NCBI RefSeq assembly: GCF_009870125.1
Contig: NC_046683.1
Coordinates: 52,219,869 to 52,283,868, forward strand
Direction of reading: 5' to 3'
DNA: 64,000 nucleotides
DNA from: Drosophila pseudoobscura
Lineage: Eukaryota > Arthropoda > Insecta > Diptera > Drosophilidae
Shown piece by piece: positions 11,248 through 24,045 of this stretch. How positions within the stretch are numbered: the stretch's first letter is position 1; each line of letters opens with the position of its first letter. The position numbers and the translations under genes are program-made. The notes below the pieces were generated by a model. It was given only the letters and a program-made list of their open reading frames with translations. It searched no databases and was not told the origin of the DNA.

Positions 11248-14204
11248 TCAGTCGCACTCCGGCCCCTCCGAGAAATGGCCGCGCACATCGAGAGCCGAGG
11301 CCAGCTGAAAGACAATGTGCGATAGCGATGGATGCTCCAGAAGCTCGCTGGCTGGCAGCTGGGGCTCGCAGCGCGGCCGCATGTGGCGACCACGGAACCC
11401 ACGATGCAAACGCAGCACCACATCACAGAAGACGAAACGTAAGATGAGTGTGCGCAGAAAGTCGTCGCCAAAGAACTGAACATACGATGAGTCTATCCGG
11501 CAAATGAAAGTCGAATGGGATTAGATCGTGCTTTGAAGGGTACATATATCAAAGATGCTCCTTACCTATACAGCCTATGCCCTGTTCGATCTCATCCATG
11601 CGGCAACGCGTGACCAGGCGCGAGGCCTCCGTTATGAAGCGATCCACATAGGTCTGGCAGCGTTCCCAATGATGGATGGGCACATCGCCCACATTGCAAA
11701 TGTAGCAGAGGGCCGTGAGCGGGGAGTGCAGGAACAACGTAAACAGCGATCCATGATGCTGGACATCGGCTGAAAGAGATCCAAGAATAATCAGTGATCA
11801 GGGATGAGGATCCTCTAGGGTATCCGGGGCACGGACTTACCTTGAAATGCGGATGGTACATCTTGCGGTGACATGAGTACGACCAGCGGCTGGCCAAAGT
11901 AGCGGGGTATGTGCTGAAAGACGAACGAGTTGTCCGAGTCGATGACAATGAACATGGGCCGGCGTGTGAACGGATAGAGATCACCCGGATATAGGCAGTG
12001 GTTCTCCTTGTACGATTTCCCGCGACACGACAGTCCCCCGCCATCGACACTGTCCCGCTTGGCGCAGGTGGCGACGCCGCCCAGCTCATATCCAACTGGA
12101 AAATAAAGATATCGTGATGGTTCGTGATGGACGTTTGGACTGTTTACCATACTCCTTAGAGATACTTACAGTCTTCGGGATGTTTTGTGGTGGAGAAACA
12201 GCCGTCCGCGGACATGTACAAGAGTAAGGCGCCACCCAGTGGCAGTTCCCTAACGCCGCTGGCGAGGAAGACCATCAGCTGGCTAATCGAAGGCTTATAA
12301 AGTAGATACTTGTGAGGATTGTCTCGAAAATGACGGCCATTCTCCTGGTAACCCTTGGATCCTGGCACACCGTAGGGTGGTATGCGACTGGCCGCAGGAC
12401 TGGCATCGTGTCCGTGCAGGCCATGCGCCATGCTCAGCGGATTCGTTGCCGATTCCGTTGGCTCTCGCTCCAGCGTCTGCAGCATCCGGAACATGTCCAT
12501 GGTCAGTTCCGAGAACTTGGCCTGCTCACAGGCAGAGCCCACGATCAGGATCTCCTGCAGGCTCAGCGTCATGTGCGGCGACCGCTCGCAGGGCGGCGTT
12601 GTCAGCGGCGATAACCTAGAACCGGAACCACTACACATAAGTCGTTGTAGTTGTGCTGGTCCACAAGCGATTGGCGGGGGCCCGTGCTTTCACAGAAGAA
12701 TTGAGAATGTGGCGCACTAATGAGGTGACAAGGGTACGGAAGGAGAGAAAGTGGGACTCGTGTGTGTGTTTGTGTGTGTGTGTGTGTGGGTGTGGGTGTG
12801 TATTGGGATCGAGGGTGGTCAAACACATGAAATGATAAATTCTTGTGAGTGTCTGAGAGTGGACCATTCTGAAAAACATATTTCCTGTATCAATATACAG
12901 AAAATATGTTTTCGAGTGTGCGAAATCAGGCTATAAAACAGTCATCCTAAAGAAGTGGAGTGGATCTGTTTTAAGCCGTAGTATTTATTTAGATTGTGTA
13001 TTGTGTGTGTGTGTGTGGTGTGGTGTGGTGTGTGTGTAGGTTAGTGGGTGGTGTGGGTGTTAGGTTGGATAGATCATGGTTAAAGTGCGTGACAAAATGA
13101 CAAAGGTGAGTGTTTTCTCTGGTGTTTCAAGTCTTCTGTGATAAGCACAACGAAATCAACATAATCAACGGCAACCGAACTCAAGCAAAACTTGTATACC
13201 TACGCAAACAGAATATAGCGCTACCCAAAGTAGACTCTTATACATATAGATAGATTGATAGATAGATAGATAGATATACTTTTGGCTACCCCAGAAGCTG
13301 TCCAAACTCCTCCTCCGCCGACGAAAGCACGGGCAATTTGTACGCGGTATGGGCACAAATTGTGCCAACGACTCACCTGTGCGATAATATGATGGGATTG
13401 GAATCGGCATGCAGTACGGCTACGGCTGCCTCGGCCTTGATGAAGCCCTTGATCTCCTCCAAAACCAGCGACCATTCCAAATGATCCTCCGGCTCGTAGC
13501 TGAGAAAACTTTAGGATAATCAAAGCATCGACACGGAAAGTATATTGCCACTCTTACGTGTTGGTGTACTCCTGTATCTGCTTCTCCAGTTCGGTGACCA
13601 GTTCGCGCACCAGCTTCATCTTCTTGAGCAGCAGACAGACGACAATGAAGCGGGCATAATAGCGCAGCTTTTTCACCATCAGATCGGGCCGATCCTCCTT
13701 GGCTGCCCGCGAGTAATACGCCCGTCCACGTATTGCCGCATAAAACTGATACGCCTCATTCAGGTAGTTGGTTTCGCTGGTTCTTAAGCTGCAAGACATA
13801 ACAGAACTTTGCTGGTTAATTCTAAGCAAAGGAATACTGGTGGGACTACCTACTAATAGTGATAATAGAGCTGGCCAATTTTGCTTGCTATCTCGCCAAT
13901 CTGCCAACGCTTCAGTCCGTACTTGGAGTCGAGCACCATGCGGTGTTGCTGCTGGAATTTCCACAATTTTGTATAGACATCGAAGGTGCGTCCGAAATAC
14001 GCTTGCCACTGCCGATGACCATATTGCGGCAGATCCCTAAAGAGAGTACATATAGAATATATTTGTAGCATTTTGGATGCAAGGGATGCGGCAGCATTGC
14101 ACTCACCTGAGCCCATTGAAGAGCTGCTTGGATTTCTCTAGCAAATGGCAAAACTCCAAGACTAGCTTTCGATCCTGTTCTTCCGTGGATTCCATTTTCA
14201 CCAT
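11248..14204 (-). CDS. SCAI homologue (suppressor of cancer cell invasion), 8 exons, 594 aa
   Basis: Orthologue of vertebrate SCAI, a nuclear cofactor that restrains MRTF/SRF transcription and works with 53BP1 in DNA-break repair. Coding exons are 14107-14204, 13854-14036, 13558-13788, 13377-13499, 12170-12615, 11841-12095, 11566-11769 and 11248-11492. All junctions are GT-AG and the frame closes exactly at 1785 nt. Family landmarks in order: LLEKSKQLFNGLRDLPQYG, FGRTFDVYTKLWKFQQQHR, YGLKRWQIGEIASKIGQLYY, RTSETNYLNEAYQFY, KLRYYARFIVVCLLLKKM, KFSELTMDMFRMLQTLERE, NPHKYLLYKP, HCLYPGDLYPFTRRP, FGQPLVVLMSP and GSLFTLFLHSP. Near the end come FFGDDFLRTLILRFVFC and LASALDVRGHF. Human SCAI is close to 606 aa, so the gene is complete. 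An in-frame stop lies upstream of the chosen ATG. Intron 4 (761 bp) carries two TG microsatellites. Confidence 0.96.
12755..13035. repeat. TG/GTGTGG microsatellites inside SCAI intron 4
   Basis: Two runs of TG-rich simple repeat (about 12761-12803 and 13002-13035) lie in the longest SCAI intron. They are likely length-polymorphic. Confidence 0.8.
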
Positions 14205-16867
14205 GCCGTTCTTCTCAACCTCCACCGCAATGTGTTATGTCTGTGAATCGGTTCTGCTGCAAAAATGCAACCGTTGGGATGAGTATTAATCAAAAGTGCA
14301 ACGAGTTCTCTCAGCCCCACTTGGCATACTAAATGAGCAGAGGCGATAGAGAGATCCTGTGGATTCTATGGACAGACTCACTCAAAAACTATCCCACAAA
14401 ATAAACAAACTGAATCATGCAATTCCGCTATATGCATCTATCCATCCATCCACCAATCCACCAATCCATCCATCCATTCATCCATCTATCTATCTGTGTA
14501 TCTATCGTCCCTCGCAACGTGGCATAAATGACTACCCACTTGAGATTCATTCAGCCGCTCATTCAACCATTGTTGACGTGGATAATGATAATGATGATGA
14601 TGCTGTCAATGATGCTTTGCATGCAATGAAATGAAATGCCTATGCGGCTTTTTTTCCTCCAACACCAACACCAAACCCCCCCCTCCCCACCACCAAACCA
14701 ATGCACATTAAATTTTTAATTTTTATGTGCCATAAATCAGGCATCAAAAACCGCAATATATCGTATTTGATTTGGGGTTTTTGTCTAAACCGAAAGACAA
14801 ACGGCAAATGGTTACGATTTAAAGGCATAAATGTTTTAATGCACGAGTACTCTTACTCTTACAATTACTCTTACTCGTGCTCGTACTATTTCCGTTTACC
14901 GGGTTCATGGATTCATGAATGACCGGCACGATACGATACGACACCAATACGAATTCAATTAAAATTTCAATTTGGTAAAAACAATTACGATGCCTTTTAA
15001 GTGCACACGAACAGATGGATGAGATGGGATGGAAGCGAATGAAGATGAAATGGGATGAGACAATCGTTATTCTGGCGGTGAGGAAGTGGGGAACTGCCAG
15101 CTATGCATCAAAAGCTCAATTAATAACGCCCGACCAGGCGACCAAGCGACCAGGCGAAATTGTTTGAACAAAAAACACAAGAGGGAAAGCGCCCGACGAC
15201 CCCTGAACCCGAACCCGAACCCAAACCCGTACCAGAACCAGAACCAGGAAAATGTCGAACAGAGCAAAAGAAGAGTGGAACTGAGCAAATGCACAAAAGG
15301 GTCGGCAGTGCAAATGGCGCCGCAGCGGCCACATTGATTTGGCTTTGGCCAAAACTAGGTCGCCCCATGGAGCACACAAAAACTTTCAATATGAGCTCAT
15401 CAGCCAACAGCCAACAGCCAGCAACCAGAATCCAGTAGCCCGAAATGGGAACTGAAGATGGCCAGGAGATTTGGCTGGAGATGGGGCTAAATATGGGCCA
15501 GGAGATGGGGCTAGAGATGATGTAAATGTAGTTTAGTTTTTGTGTGTTTGTTCCGGCAGGCAGGCAGTCAGTCAGGGACAAAGGAAGCTGCGTCAACTAT
15601 GCGTCACCTCTGTAAGGGGTCGACCAACAAGTCAATTGGGCGACAGGCGACAGGGCACACTCTAATGTGGGCACACGCTGATATTTATGGCGCCCTAATC
15701 AAATTAAGTTTTCATTTAGCGCATTAAAGTGACATAATATGAAAATTACGCATACGCAACGTTAACAAACAAGACAAGAGTGAAGTAGGGAGCAGTAGAG
15801 TACAGTGGAGTAGAGCAGACACAATCAAACAGGGCTGACAGACGGGGCCAGCCGCAAGCCCACTCACTCACTGAATGACAGACCTCGCGCCTTATGCCAC
15901 TGCCACAGCCACAGGCGGATGCTCTTGCTGCCCTGCTCTCCTGCTTCTGTTGCTGCTGACTTCATCATTGTCATCATCATCTTCATCATCGTCAGCAGAA
16001 TTTAACCAACATCATCAGCATGTCAACATGTGGAAACCGGAAATGAAGAAACACAAATACTAAGCAAAGTCGTTGCCACTGCGATGTTGCTCATTAACAC
16101 CCCTGCCTCCGCTGCCCGATCCTGCGCTCTCTCCTCCCTCTCTCTCTCTCTCTCTCTCTGTCTCTGTCTTCTAAGCACACATTTACAGTTAGTGAACGGT
16201 AACGCTGTTCACTGTCGCACAGCCAACAAATGTGTCCAAGACCATTTGGTGGGTCATTAGAAAAAATACTCGGAAATATTCAACTGGAGTTTCAAGTAAA
16301 AAATGGTTAGGCTTATTCCTGATGCGAAAATGAACACCATGGACACTTTTGTCGCCTGTTCAGTCAGTCAGCAGTTAACGTGGCAAAGTTTTTTCTCCTT
16401 TTTAGCGCTCTCTCCTGCTGCTACTGGTGCTGGTGCTGCCGCCCCTGTTGTACTTTTTGTTGCGTGTGCGTTGTTGCCTGTGTGACAATATGTGCAACAA
16501 CAGCAACAGCTACGAGAGCGAGTACAACTGTTGGGGAAAATCCCAATCCCAGTCAAACAAAGCATGCAGCAACAAAAACAAAAACAAAAACAACAAAAAT
16601 AAAAGGAACGGAGTATGCAACGCACTTTTGGCGCCAGACGGAGGGGTAAGACTGGCAGAATGGGGAGCGGGATAGCCGCCTTTTGACTGACGGCCAGGCG
16701 TAGGTCCTTCCATCTATCTGAGCGAGTGTGTGCGTGCATGCTTGTGTGTGTGTTTGGGTTTTTCAATGCCCGCCAGCACTCCTGAAGCAACAATACCAAC
16801 AACTATTCGCTGCTACTTCGCGCTCTCTCTCTCTGTGCTGCACATTTTTTTGCCCGTTGCTTTTTTT

Positions 16868-17224
16868 TAGTACACCCTTGAAGGGAGAGGGTATGGCTTT
16901 CATTCGATGGTTACAATGCAGAGAGGAAAGAATTCTCGATCCTTTATGGATGTATGTAGTACTACATACATATGTATCTATGTGCATTCTTATTAAACAT
17001 TCAGTCTTCTCGTCATCCGGCAGTTTTTAAGCTATTTACTAATCTACTTTTTGGTTAATGTAGTATTTAATTGTAGCTGCAACGTTCGGATTCCAATTTC
17101 ATATTTGTGCCAAAGAAATAATCAGTCGGATGTGGTCGGATTCCAACGGAATATTCGATATCCAAGGGTATCAACCACTTCGACTTCCCGTAGCTATACT
17201 TCCTTCCTTTCTTTTCTTTCTACT
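16868..17224 (+). mobile_element. DINE-1/INE-1-like Helitron relic, about 355 bp
   Basis: The left end shows the typical start of this non-autonomous family (acacccttgaagggagaggg), followed by diverged forms of the internal block (GGTTACAATGCAGAGAGGAA, then GATCCTTTATGGATGTATGTA). The right end has the family-like tail AAGGGTATCAACCACTTCGA followed by a CTTCC/TTTCTT pyrimidine stretch. Both ends being present suggests a near full-length copy of a short Helitron derivative. It codes for nothing. The assignment is from remembered consensus features, not a search. Confidence 0.55.
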
Positions 17225-17751
17225 TCTGGCCGATGCGAGTGCGAGTGTGTATGTGTGTGAGTAAACAAGCATGCAGTTGCAGGAGGAGCGACCGGGAAGG
17301 ACCACGGGAGAGAGTGAGAGAGAGAGAGAGCGAGAAGGAGTAAACTCCTCTGGTTGGTGTGTAATCCTTCAAAGGCATTGTAGGCTACACATTTAATGGC
17401 ATTTTGACGCTGGCAACGCTGATAATGATGTTGTCGTACATGCTACGTCCGCATCCGCAGCAAACTTGAAGTTGTCTGCCCCACAGACCCCCTTTCTGCC
17501 CCATTCCTTCTCTGCCCTTGCAATGCAATGCCCTCGTGCTCCCTTGGTCCCTTGCACGCCCCACCAGTCATTAGGACTTATGAATTTCGGTTTAACAATT
17601 GAGCAGCACAAAGGACACGCTGGCGGGAATCTGCAAAACTTTGGCATAGTTCAGCCTTCATAATTAATGGCAGCGCGGAAAAAAGAAAAAACTCTGCAAA
17701 AATATATAAAAACCAACTGCTTGAGTGGCCCAACTTTAGCCTAATGATACG

Positions 17752-17785
<34 letters not shown>

Positions 17786-17786
17786 G
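17752..17786. repeat. GACA tetranucleotide microsatellite
   Basis: About nine tandem copies of ACAG/GACA. A simple repeat with no gene context. Confidence 0.9.
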
Positions 17787-19925
17787 AGTCGGTCCGAAAG
17801 TTACACTTCTCATATCTCTGGGCAGACATCTGAAAGTAGCTCCACAAAAGTGCACACAAAACTTTGTCCCAAGGCTGCTGCTGCTGCTTCTGCTTCTGCC
17901 AGCAAACCGGATGTGGAGTGGCCAGCGGAGAACTTTTTCCGTAGCCTTTGGACATTTTAGTCATTTTAAATTTTTTTTTATTTTGAGATGTTTGACTATT
18001 GCTGGAAGGCCATTTGAATTTTACATTTAATTGGCAATTGGCATATCCATTGCGTGCAGCGCCCTGTGGTATGCAACAAATTCGTTTGCCAATCTTACCT
18101 TATCATTGTTGTACCTGCTGCCGCCACCAACAACAATAGCAACAACAGCAGCAGCAAGAGGAGGAGGAAGAGCGGTGGTCTCCTCCGTCACAGCCTATGG
18201 CAGGACGCCGACGCCGACGCTGACACCAGAACCGCCTTCACAGCCGTCTTTGCAGCTTATTGTTGCTGTTGCTATTGGTGTCGTTGTCGTTGTCGTCGTC
18301 ACCGTGACCGCCGACGACGCCGTTGCTGCCGCAGCCGCCGTCGAGCAATCAAATTAGCGTATGTTGCCGCTGCTTCTGGTGGCGCTCCCGCTGACGACGC
18401 CGTCTTCTAGCTTTGTTCCTGGCGCCCTGCACTTGACATATGTACGTATGTATGTACGGAGTATGTTCGGAGTCCGGAATCCCAGATGATGAGTGCGATT
18501 GATGAAACACTTTTCACACAATTTCTTTCCCGTTCCACTCGCGATTCTTTTTTCTTTTTTTTTCTTTTTGCCGGCTTGCAATATTTCACTGGCTTCTGGG
18601 ACGCACTGGCGAGGGCTCGAATGTGGGAATACACAGCCAGGGATTGGGGCAGCTTCAGTTACCGTTCCGAGCTTTGGACAATTTCGGGCGTTTTTCCTCG
18701 ATTGCGGTGCCGTGCGTGTGGGGGGCAGAGAGTATGTGAATGGTGAAACGCTGCGACCGTCGCGTATGGCTGCACAGTATCGAATTTTTTCGCATTTACA
18801 TTTTTAACGAGGAGGGTTGGGGGTTGGTATTGATTTTTTTGCGATTCTGACAGCTCGCTAGTGCCAGTGCTAGCCGCCAGGCGGCGTTTTCTGACAGTTG
18901 TCCGCTCTTCGGGGGTGGGTGGTTGAACACCGAAACTCTCCACAGCCAAACAGCTGATTTGAGTGGAGAGTAGCCGTTAAGGATATGAAATTTGAATCTT
19001 CCCATGGAAATAACACCACATTTGCATCCGTTTTTACACTACATGAACACATTTTTTGAGTTTTATTTGCATTACATTAAGTACATTAACATTTACATTT
19101 TGCATTACATAAAAGCGTTTTGAATTTTGGTTTTCCATTTTTGATAAAATTGCGACTAAAATTGTTGCGGTTTTTAGTGCCTTGCCCATTCACTATCACA
19201 ATGAAATAAATAACATTGTTCTTGGATACAGTTACAGTATACAATAAATATATATACTATTCATGTGTATTTATATGTATATGTATATGCTCGTTAAACA
19301 ATAGCTGTAGATGCATGATAGGTAACCATATTATATGGCAATTACGGATTTACATATATATATATAATATATATAGTATAATCATCTAACTATCATTATA
19401 AGACGCCAGATTTTTCTCTCATTTGGAATATGCGCATAGCTTCAGTCTTTAAATAAATCCAAAACGTCGAATCTAAACGCCAATGCGTCCTAGTCCGTCC
19501 TACCTGAATGATACATACATATATACATATACAGTCTGTTTCAGAACTATAAGACAGCTGGACAACGGGGGGGTGGGGTAAATTCTCTTAACTTTGAAGG
19601 GCTTAAAGTGCTTCTGATATTATCTACTGTTTTCTGTTTCCTACGATTCCTCCTACTTTTTATCGGTATTGTCATGTGGGATTTTTGCTGCCAGACTATG
19701 CCATAGTTATGAAACCCACTCTATAGTAGGTATACATGCATGCATGCATTTATAGTTTGGTTAAATATTGATTCTGTGTTAAAATTTGGCTTGGTTACCA
19801 TTTCTAATGATTTCGATGTACAGTGATTGAGTGGATAGTAGAGTTGAGATACTCTTAGTGCATTCTGTGCATTCTTTAGACGGTTCTTGGATCAGCCAGC
19901 TCCCCTAGAGTATTTCTAGTGTCGC

Positions 19926-22900
19926 TTACAGACGCGTTGCTTCCGACACCGTGGACACATCCCCAGCGCCGTTGTGCACCTGTTGACTGGTGGAGGTGCC
20001 CACATCTGTCGTGGGCCGTGGCAGATGCGAGTAATAGCCCATTTGACAAGAGTTCTGGTGGGTCAGCTTCTGGTTTTGGCTCAGCTGATATTGGGCCGCC
20101 TTGAGGGCCGCCTGTTGCTGCGGCGATAGACAATCACAGGCGGCCATCAGCTCCTCCGTGGACTTGGCCGTAATCGTGGTCGTTGTGGTGGTCGTCAGCT
20201 CGCCTACAAACTCCGTGGGCGGTGGGGCATAGTTCTCCACATCCCCGTAGGTCGAGAAACGTCCGTACGGATTGCGACGTGGCATCGAGTGACGCTGCTG
20301 AGCGATTTGAAGCTTAACCGGCGGCTTCACGGCCACCGTGTCCAGGTATCCATAGCCGAAGCCATAGCCACCCGCTGCCTTGGTGGCCAGATTGTCCCAG
20401 GACTTGGGCTTCTGCACGTAGGATATGGTGTTGGGGTAGATCTGCGAGGGCTGAACTTGTGTGGCCGTCACATGGTAGCGCTGATGATAGCCCGGATGAT
20501 GATGGTGATGGTGGGGCATCGGGTGGGTCTGCTGATGTGGATGCTGTTGCGGTTGCTGCTGCTGCTGCTGTTGGTGGTGCGGCTGCTCGTAGGATTGTCT
20601 GGACTTGGTGGAATGCTGTCGCGACTGTCCCGTCTCGCTCTTGGGATCCCAGAACAGAGTATCCGTGCTGATGGAGGTGGTGTAGGAGGCAGAGTCCGCA
20701 GGCGCAAACTCGCTGGAAGTGCAGGAGTGGAGGCTACAGTGGCTGGCCAGGCCAGAGGCCAGATCAAAGTAGCGGGAACGTGTGCTGCCCGACTGGGAAT
20801 TCGCATGGCAGGGAGTCGGAGTAGTCTGTCCCTGCGGGGGATGATGATAGTGATGGTGATGGGGCACTGGCTGCTGTTGCTGTTGCTGCTGCTGTTTTTG
20901 TATCTGCTGCTGCTGTTGTTGCTCACGGCTGTGATGGTGGTGATGATGATGGTGGTGGTGTCCCCCTCCATTGGCACTGGGCGAGGCATGCGATTGGGAC
21001 TTGGGTCTAATCCGCTGCTCCTTGCTCTCCACCCTCTCCCGCTCCCTCTCGCGATGCTTGTGCTTGTGAGTGTGCTCCTTGTGCTGGCGATGGCGGCGTC
21101 GGCTGGGCACACACTGCGTATCGCAGCAGGGACTGGCCAGATCGTAGGCATCGAGGCTGACATTGTCCCCGGCCGGCAGAGGACTCTTCTCCGTCGATTT
21201 CCAGCGAAAGTGCCCGAGACATGGATTGCACGAATGCCCCACATGGTAGTGCTTCCCTGAGGCGGGCTTCTCCTTCTCCGCCTTGGGCGGCTTGGCTGGA
21301 GGCTTGTGCTTTTCACAGGTTCGCGGCGGAGGAGCAGGTGGCTTCACCGTGGCACCTCCGCTGGTGGTGCTGTGGTACTGAGTCGGAGCGGTGGTGGTGG
21401 GTTGACTGATCGTATTAGTGTCCACCGACTCGGTGCGGTGCAACATGAAGCGTTGGGCCGTCGGCTGATGGTCGCTGCTGCTCCGCTGTAGGCCCAGGCC
21501 ATCGATGTAGTCCTCGGAGCTGCCATGCGTTGGCCGGAGGACATAGCGATATGTGGGGTCCAGATAGTGATACGTGAGCATGAACTGCGCCGGTGGCGGA
21601 ATGATAGCTCCCCCTCCTGCCGCCTGCTGGCGGGCAGCTATATTCCCCACATCCTCTGTGGACAGGGCGGGACGATAAAAGCCCGTTTCGACCGCCGCTT
21701 CAGTGGGCGAGACGCCTTCTCCATCGCTGGGCGATGTATTGGCATTGGCCTTCTTCCGCGCGGGCAGGCTGTGCGTCTTCCACTTGCCCTCGAGCAGCTC
21801 TCGCTCCCTGAGATGCACCCGCTCCAGTTCGTTCATCTTGTGCTGCAGCATGCTTTGGAGTTGAATGTAACGCATGTGGAGATCCACCTAAAAAGACGCC
21901 TATCCATGAGGGATCTATCTATCTATGGATGTGGGATTCGCTACTTACCTTCCGCACACAGTCCTCGAAGAGCACCACCATTCGCATCCTCGTGTCGCAC
22001 TGTTTGATGAACTCCACGATGGTCTTGTGATCGGCCTTCTCCATGTCCCTGCCATTGATGGAGAGTATCACATCACCTTCTCGCATACCAGATCTGTAGG
22101 CCGGACCGCCGTACTCCACATAGTCCACGTAGGTGATCATCTCCAGCTCCTCGTCCCGCTTGTAGTGGATGCCATAGCTCTGCAGGGTGAAGCCGTAGGT
22201 GTCGTTCTTCTTCTCCACAATAATGGTGCGACGGCGTCGATCCTCATCCGGCTTCGAGGCCAGAAAGCGCTCCGACTTGTAGCGGCCCAGGATGTGGGTG
22301 GACTGCGATAGCTGGAGGGGGATTAAGTGTTGATTAGTGGGTGAAAGTGGCCTCTTGTGCGCTCAACTATTCCGCAGCAGAACTTCCGGTTATTTACACG
22401 TCTGTGCAATGTGGCACACCGAATGGCCGCCAGGTGCGGCCAGACCATAAAAATGTGGTGTTTGCTCAAAGGCCATACCCGTATCTAAACCTATTCGCAT
22501 TCGCATTCGCCCCAAGCCCCCTCACCTCCCTTCCCCACCATTCACTCCTGCTGCTGGTCCTTGGTGCTCTTCCTGCTTTTATTGAAAGCATTTCCATGAA
22601 TACCCGATGAAGGCCCCCAGCACCAGCAGGCAACACTTTCACTGCCGCCCTCGCTTCCACCTCCAGAAAATGGGAAAGCGGTGCGGCGGAGAAAGGGAAA
22701 AGAAAACCAAACAAATTTCACACAAACACAGACGCACAGATACGGATAGATACAACAAATACATAGACAGAGTGGGCAGCTCTTTCATTAACGGTACATT
22801 GTGTGAACCCGTAATAACCGGACTGAAAGGCAAAAGGCTTACCCTCGGCAGAACTACTGCCGGGAATTTTCTCGGGAAATTGTGCGGAATTACATGGATG

Positions 22901-24045
22901 TATAAAAATATACAACATTTATTAAAAGTGGGATACTGTAATCGCAAGTCCTTTCATTATAAAGAAATTGCCGTTGAAAGAACGAAATGATTTAATTGAA
23001 GTAGGAATTTAAAGTGTTGCCGGTTTAGAGTTTTGAAGCCATGCCCTGGTCTTTGTTTTAGAATCCCAAACACGAGTGAGTCGGGGATAGCCCATAACTT
23101 AAAGTAATCCAATACTAACAGGGGAATGAGGGCTTCGGAAAAATATATTTCAATTAAGGCAGGGGGGTTGCTATGATTCTGAATGACTTCCCCCCTCTTA
23201 AGTGATTTTTCCAATATGGTAACCCAACTGGTTAATTTTTGTTCTCTCTAATTGTCTTGGCCAAAGTCATGGCATGGCGCTGCTCCATCCACGGGGGGCG
23301 GCGAGCGGGACTCTTTTATAGCTTGGTTTCGTTGTATGTGTAGTATATATGACAATTTACGGGGCACTGAATTATTAACACTTGATCGGAAACCCCGCGC
23401 GGTTGCTGAAGCGTAAACTATGTATAACGATGATAAAGAACAAGAGGTTAAACAGCTGAGAGGGCAGCAGGCATTGCAATAAGCAGGAGAAAGAAAACCC
23501 ACCACCAAAAGAAGCAAATCACCCACCCACTTGGATCCAGTATCCATACCCTGGCCCACACACCAGCACCAGCACCCGCACTCGCACTCGCAAGACAATT
23601 TCAATTGAGGCAACGCTGCAGGACCTTGTCGCATTATGACTCAATAAGAGGACGGACACACATAGACATTTCAATTGGATTATAAGTACTGGTACTGGTA
23701 ATAGTACTAGTACGACTGTCTGCCACTTGGACTTACCTGTGCATACTCGATCTCCTCATCGCTGGCATCGAGACTCTTGTGGAACTTGAGGCGGCCCAGG
23801 CTGCCAGTGCCATTGACATAGTGCGATGATGGCTGGTGTGACTGTTGGTGGTGCTGCTGGGACTGCGACTGCGGCTGGTTGTCGTGGTGGTGGTGCTGCT
23901 GCTGTTGCTGGCAGGCGGCGGCTATAAGGGAGCCCACCGAGGTGGCGTTCGAGGCGGAGATGGAGACGGCGGCTGCTGTGGTAGCGGCACTGCTGGCCGC
24001 CGTTGCAATGCTCTGGCAGCTGCTGCTCATGGGCTTGCTGGCCAT
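19926..24045 (-). CDS. PDZ scaffold of the Tamalin/GRASP/CYTIP family, 3 coding exons, 877 aa
   Basis: Cytoplasmic adaptor; vertebrate relatives link receptors (group I mGluRs) to cytohesin Arf-GEFs. Exons are 23737-24045, 21949-22311 and 19926-21887, all phase 0. Residues 1-103 are rich in Ser, Ala, His and Gln. The PDZ domain is at about 128-215 ([50 protein letters not shown]). It is followed directly by a coiled-coil-like helix ([24 protein letters not shown] cut short here), which is where vertebrate Tamalin has its leucine-zipper region. The last ~600 residues are low-complexity, with a 10-His run near residue 535, several poly-Gln runs and HH/PP-rich segments. The protein ends in ATRL, a class I PDZ-ligand form (Thr at -2, hydrophobic C-terminus). 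It is much longer than vertebrate Tamalin (~400 aa). The 5' exon may not be the only start. Confidence 0.88.
20515..20975 (-). repeat. CAG/CAT trinucleotide tracts encoding poly-Gln and poly-His
   Basis: Within the last scaffold exon, three CAG-type runs (about 20553-20575, 20870-20922) and a CAC/CAT run (20935-20965) encode Gln and His homopolymers. The interruptions keep the reading frame. They are likely polymorphic in length. Confidence 0.85.
22312..23736 (-). other. Intron of the Tamalin-like gene
   Basis: 1.4-kb intron with GTAAGT donor and CTCCAG acceptor. I see no further exon or element in it. Confidence 0.7.

Larger units (their letters stand above)
14205..19925. other. 5.7-kb intergenic region, SCAI upstream and scaffold 3' side
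   Basis: No protein gene was recognised. The stretch holds an ATCC/ATCT repeat (14436-14505), a CCCGAA-type repeat (15205-15245), a CT run (16134-16159), a DINE-1-like element (16868-17224) and a GACA tandem repeat (17752-17786). It also has CAG/GCC-rich DNA at 18110-18400 whose open frames are low-complexity. TTTATT at 19062-19067 would be a minus-strand poly(A) signal giving the Tamalin-like gene a 3' UTR of about 860 nt. Confidence 0.5.

Noticed and set aside
17752-17786. GACA array considered as a CRISPR-like or coding repeat
   Set aside because: Pure tetranucleotide microsatellite without spacers, in an animal genome.
18031-18410. Overlapping plus-strand frames of 108 and 118 codons
   Set aside because: Composed of Ala/Val or Arg/Cys runs from trinucleotide repeats.
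20289-21260. 323-codon plus-strand frame opposite the PDZ scaffold
   Set aside because: Leu/Met/Val homopolymers caused by the CAG and CAC tracts of the real gene.
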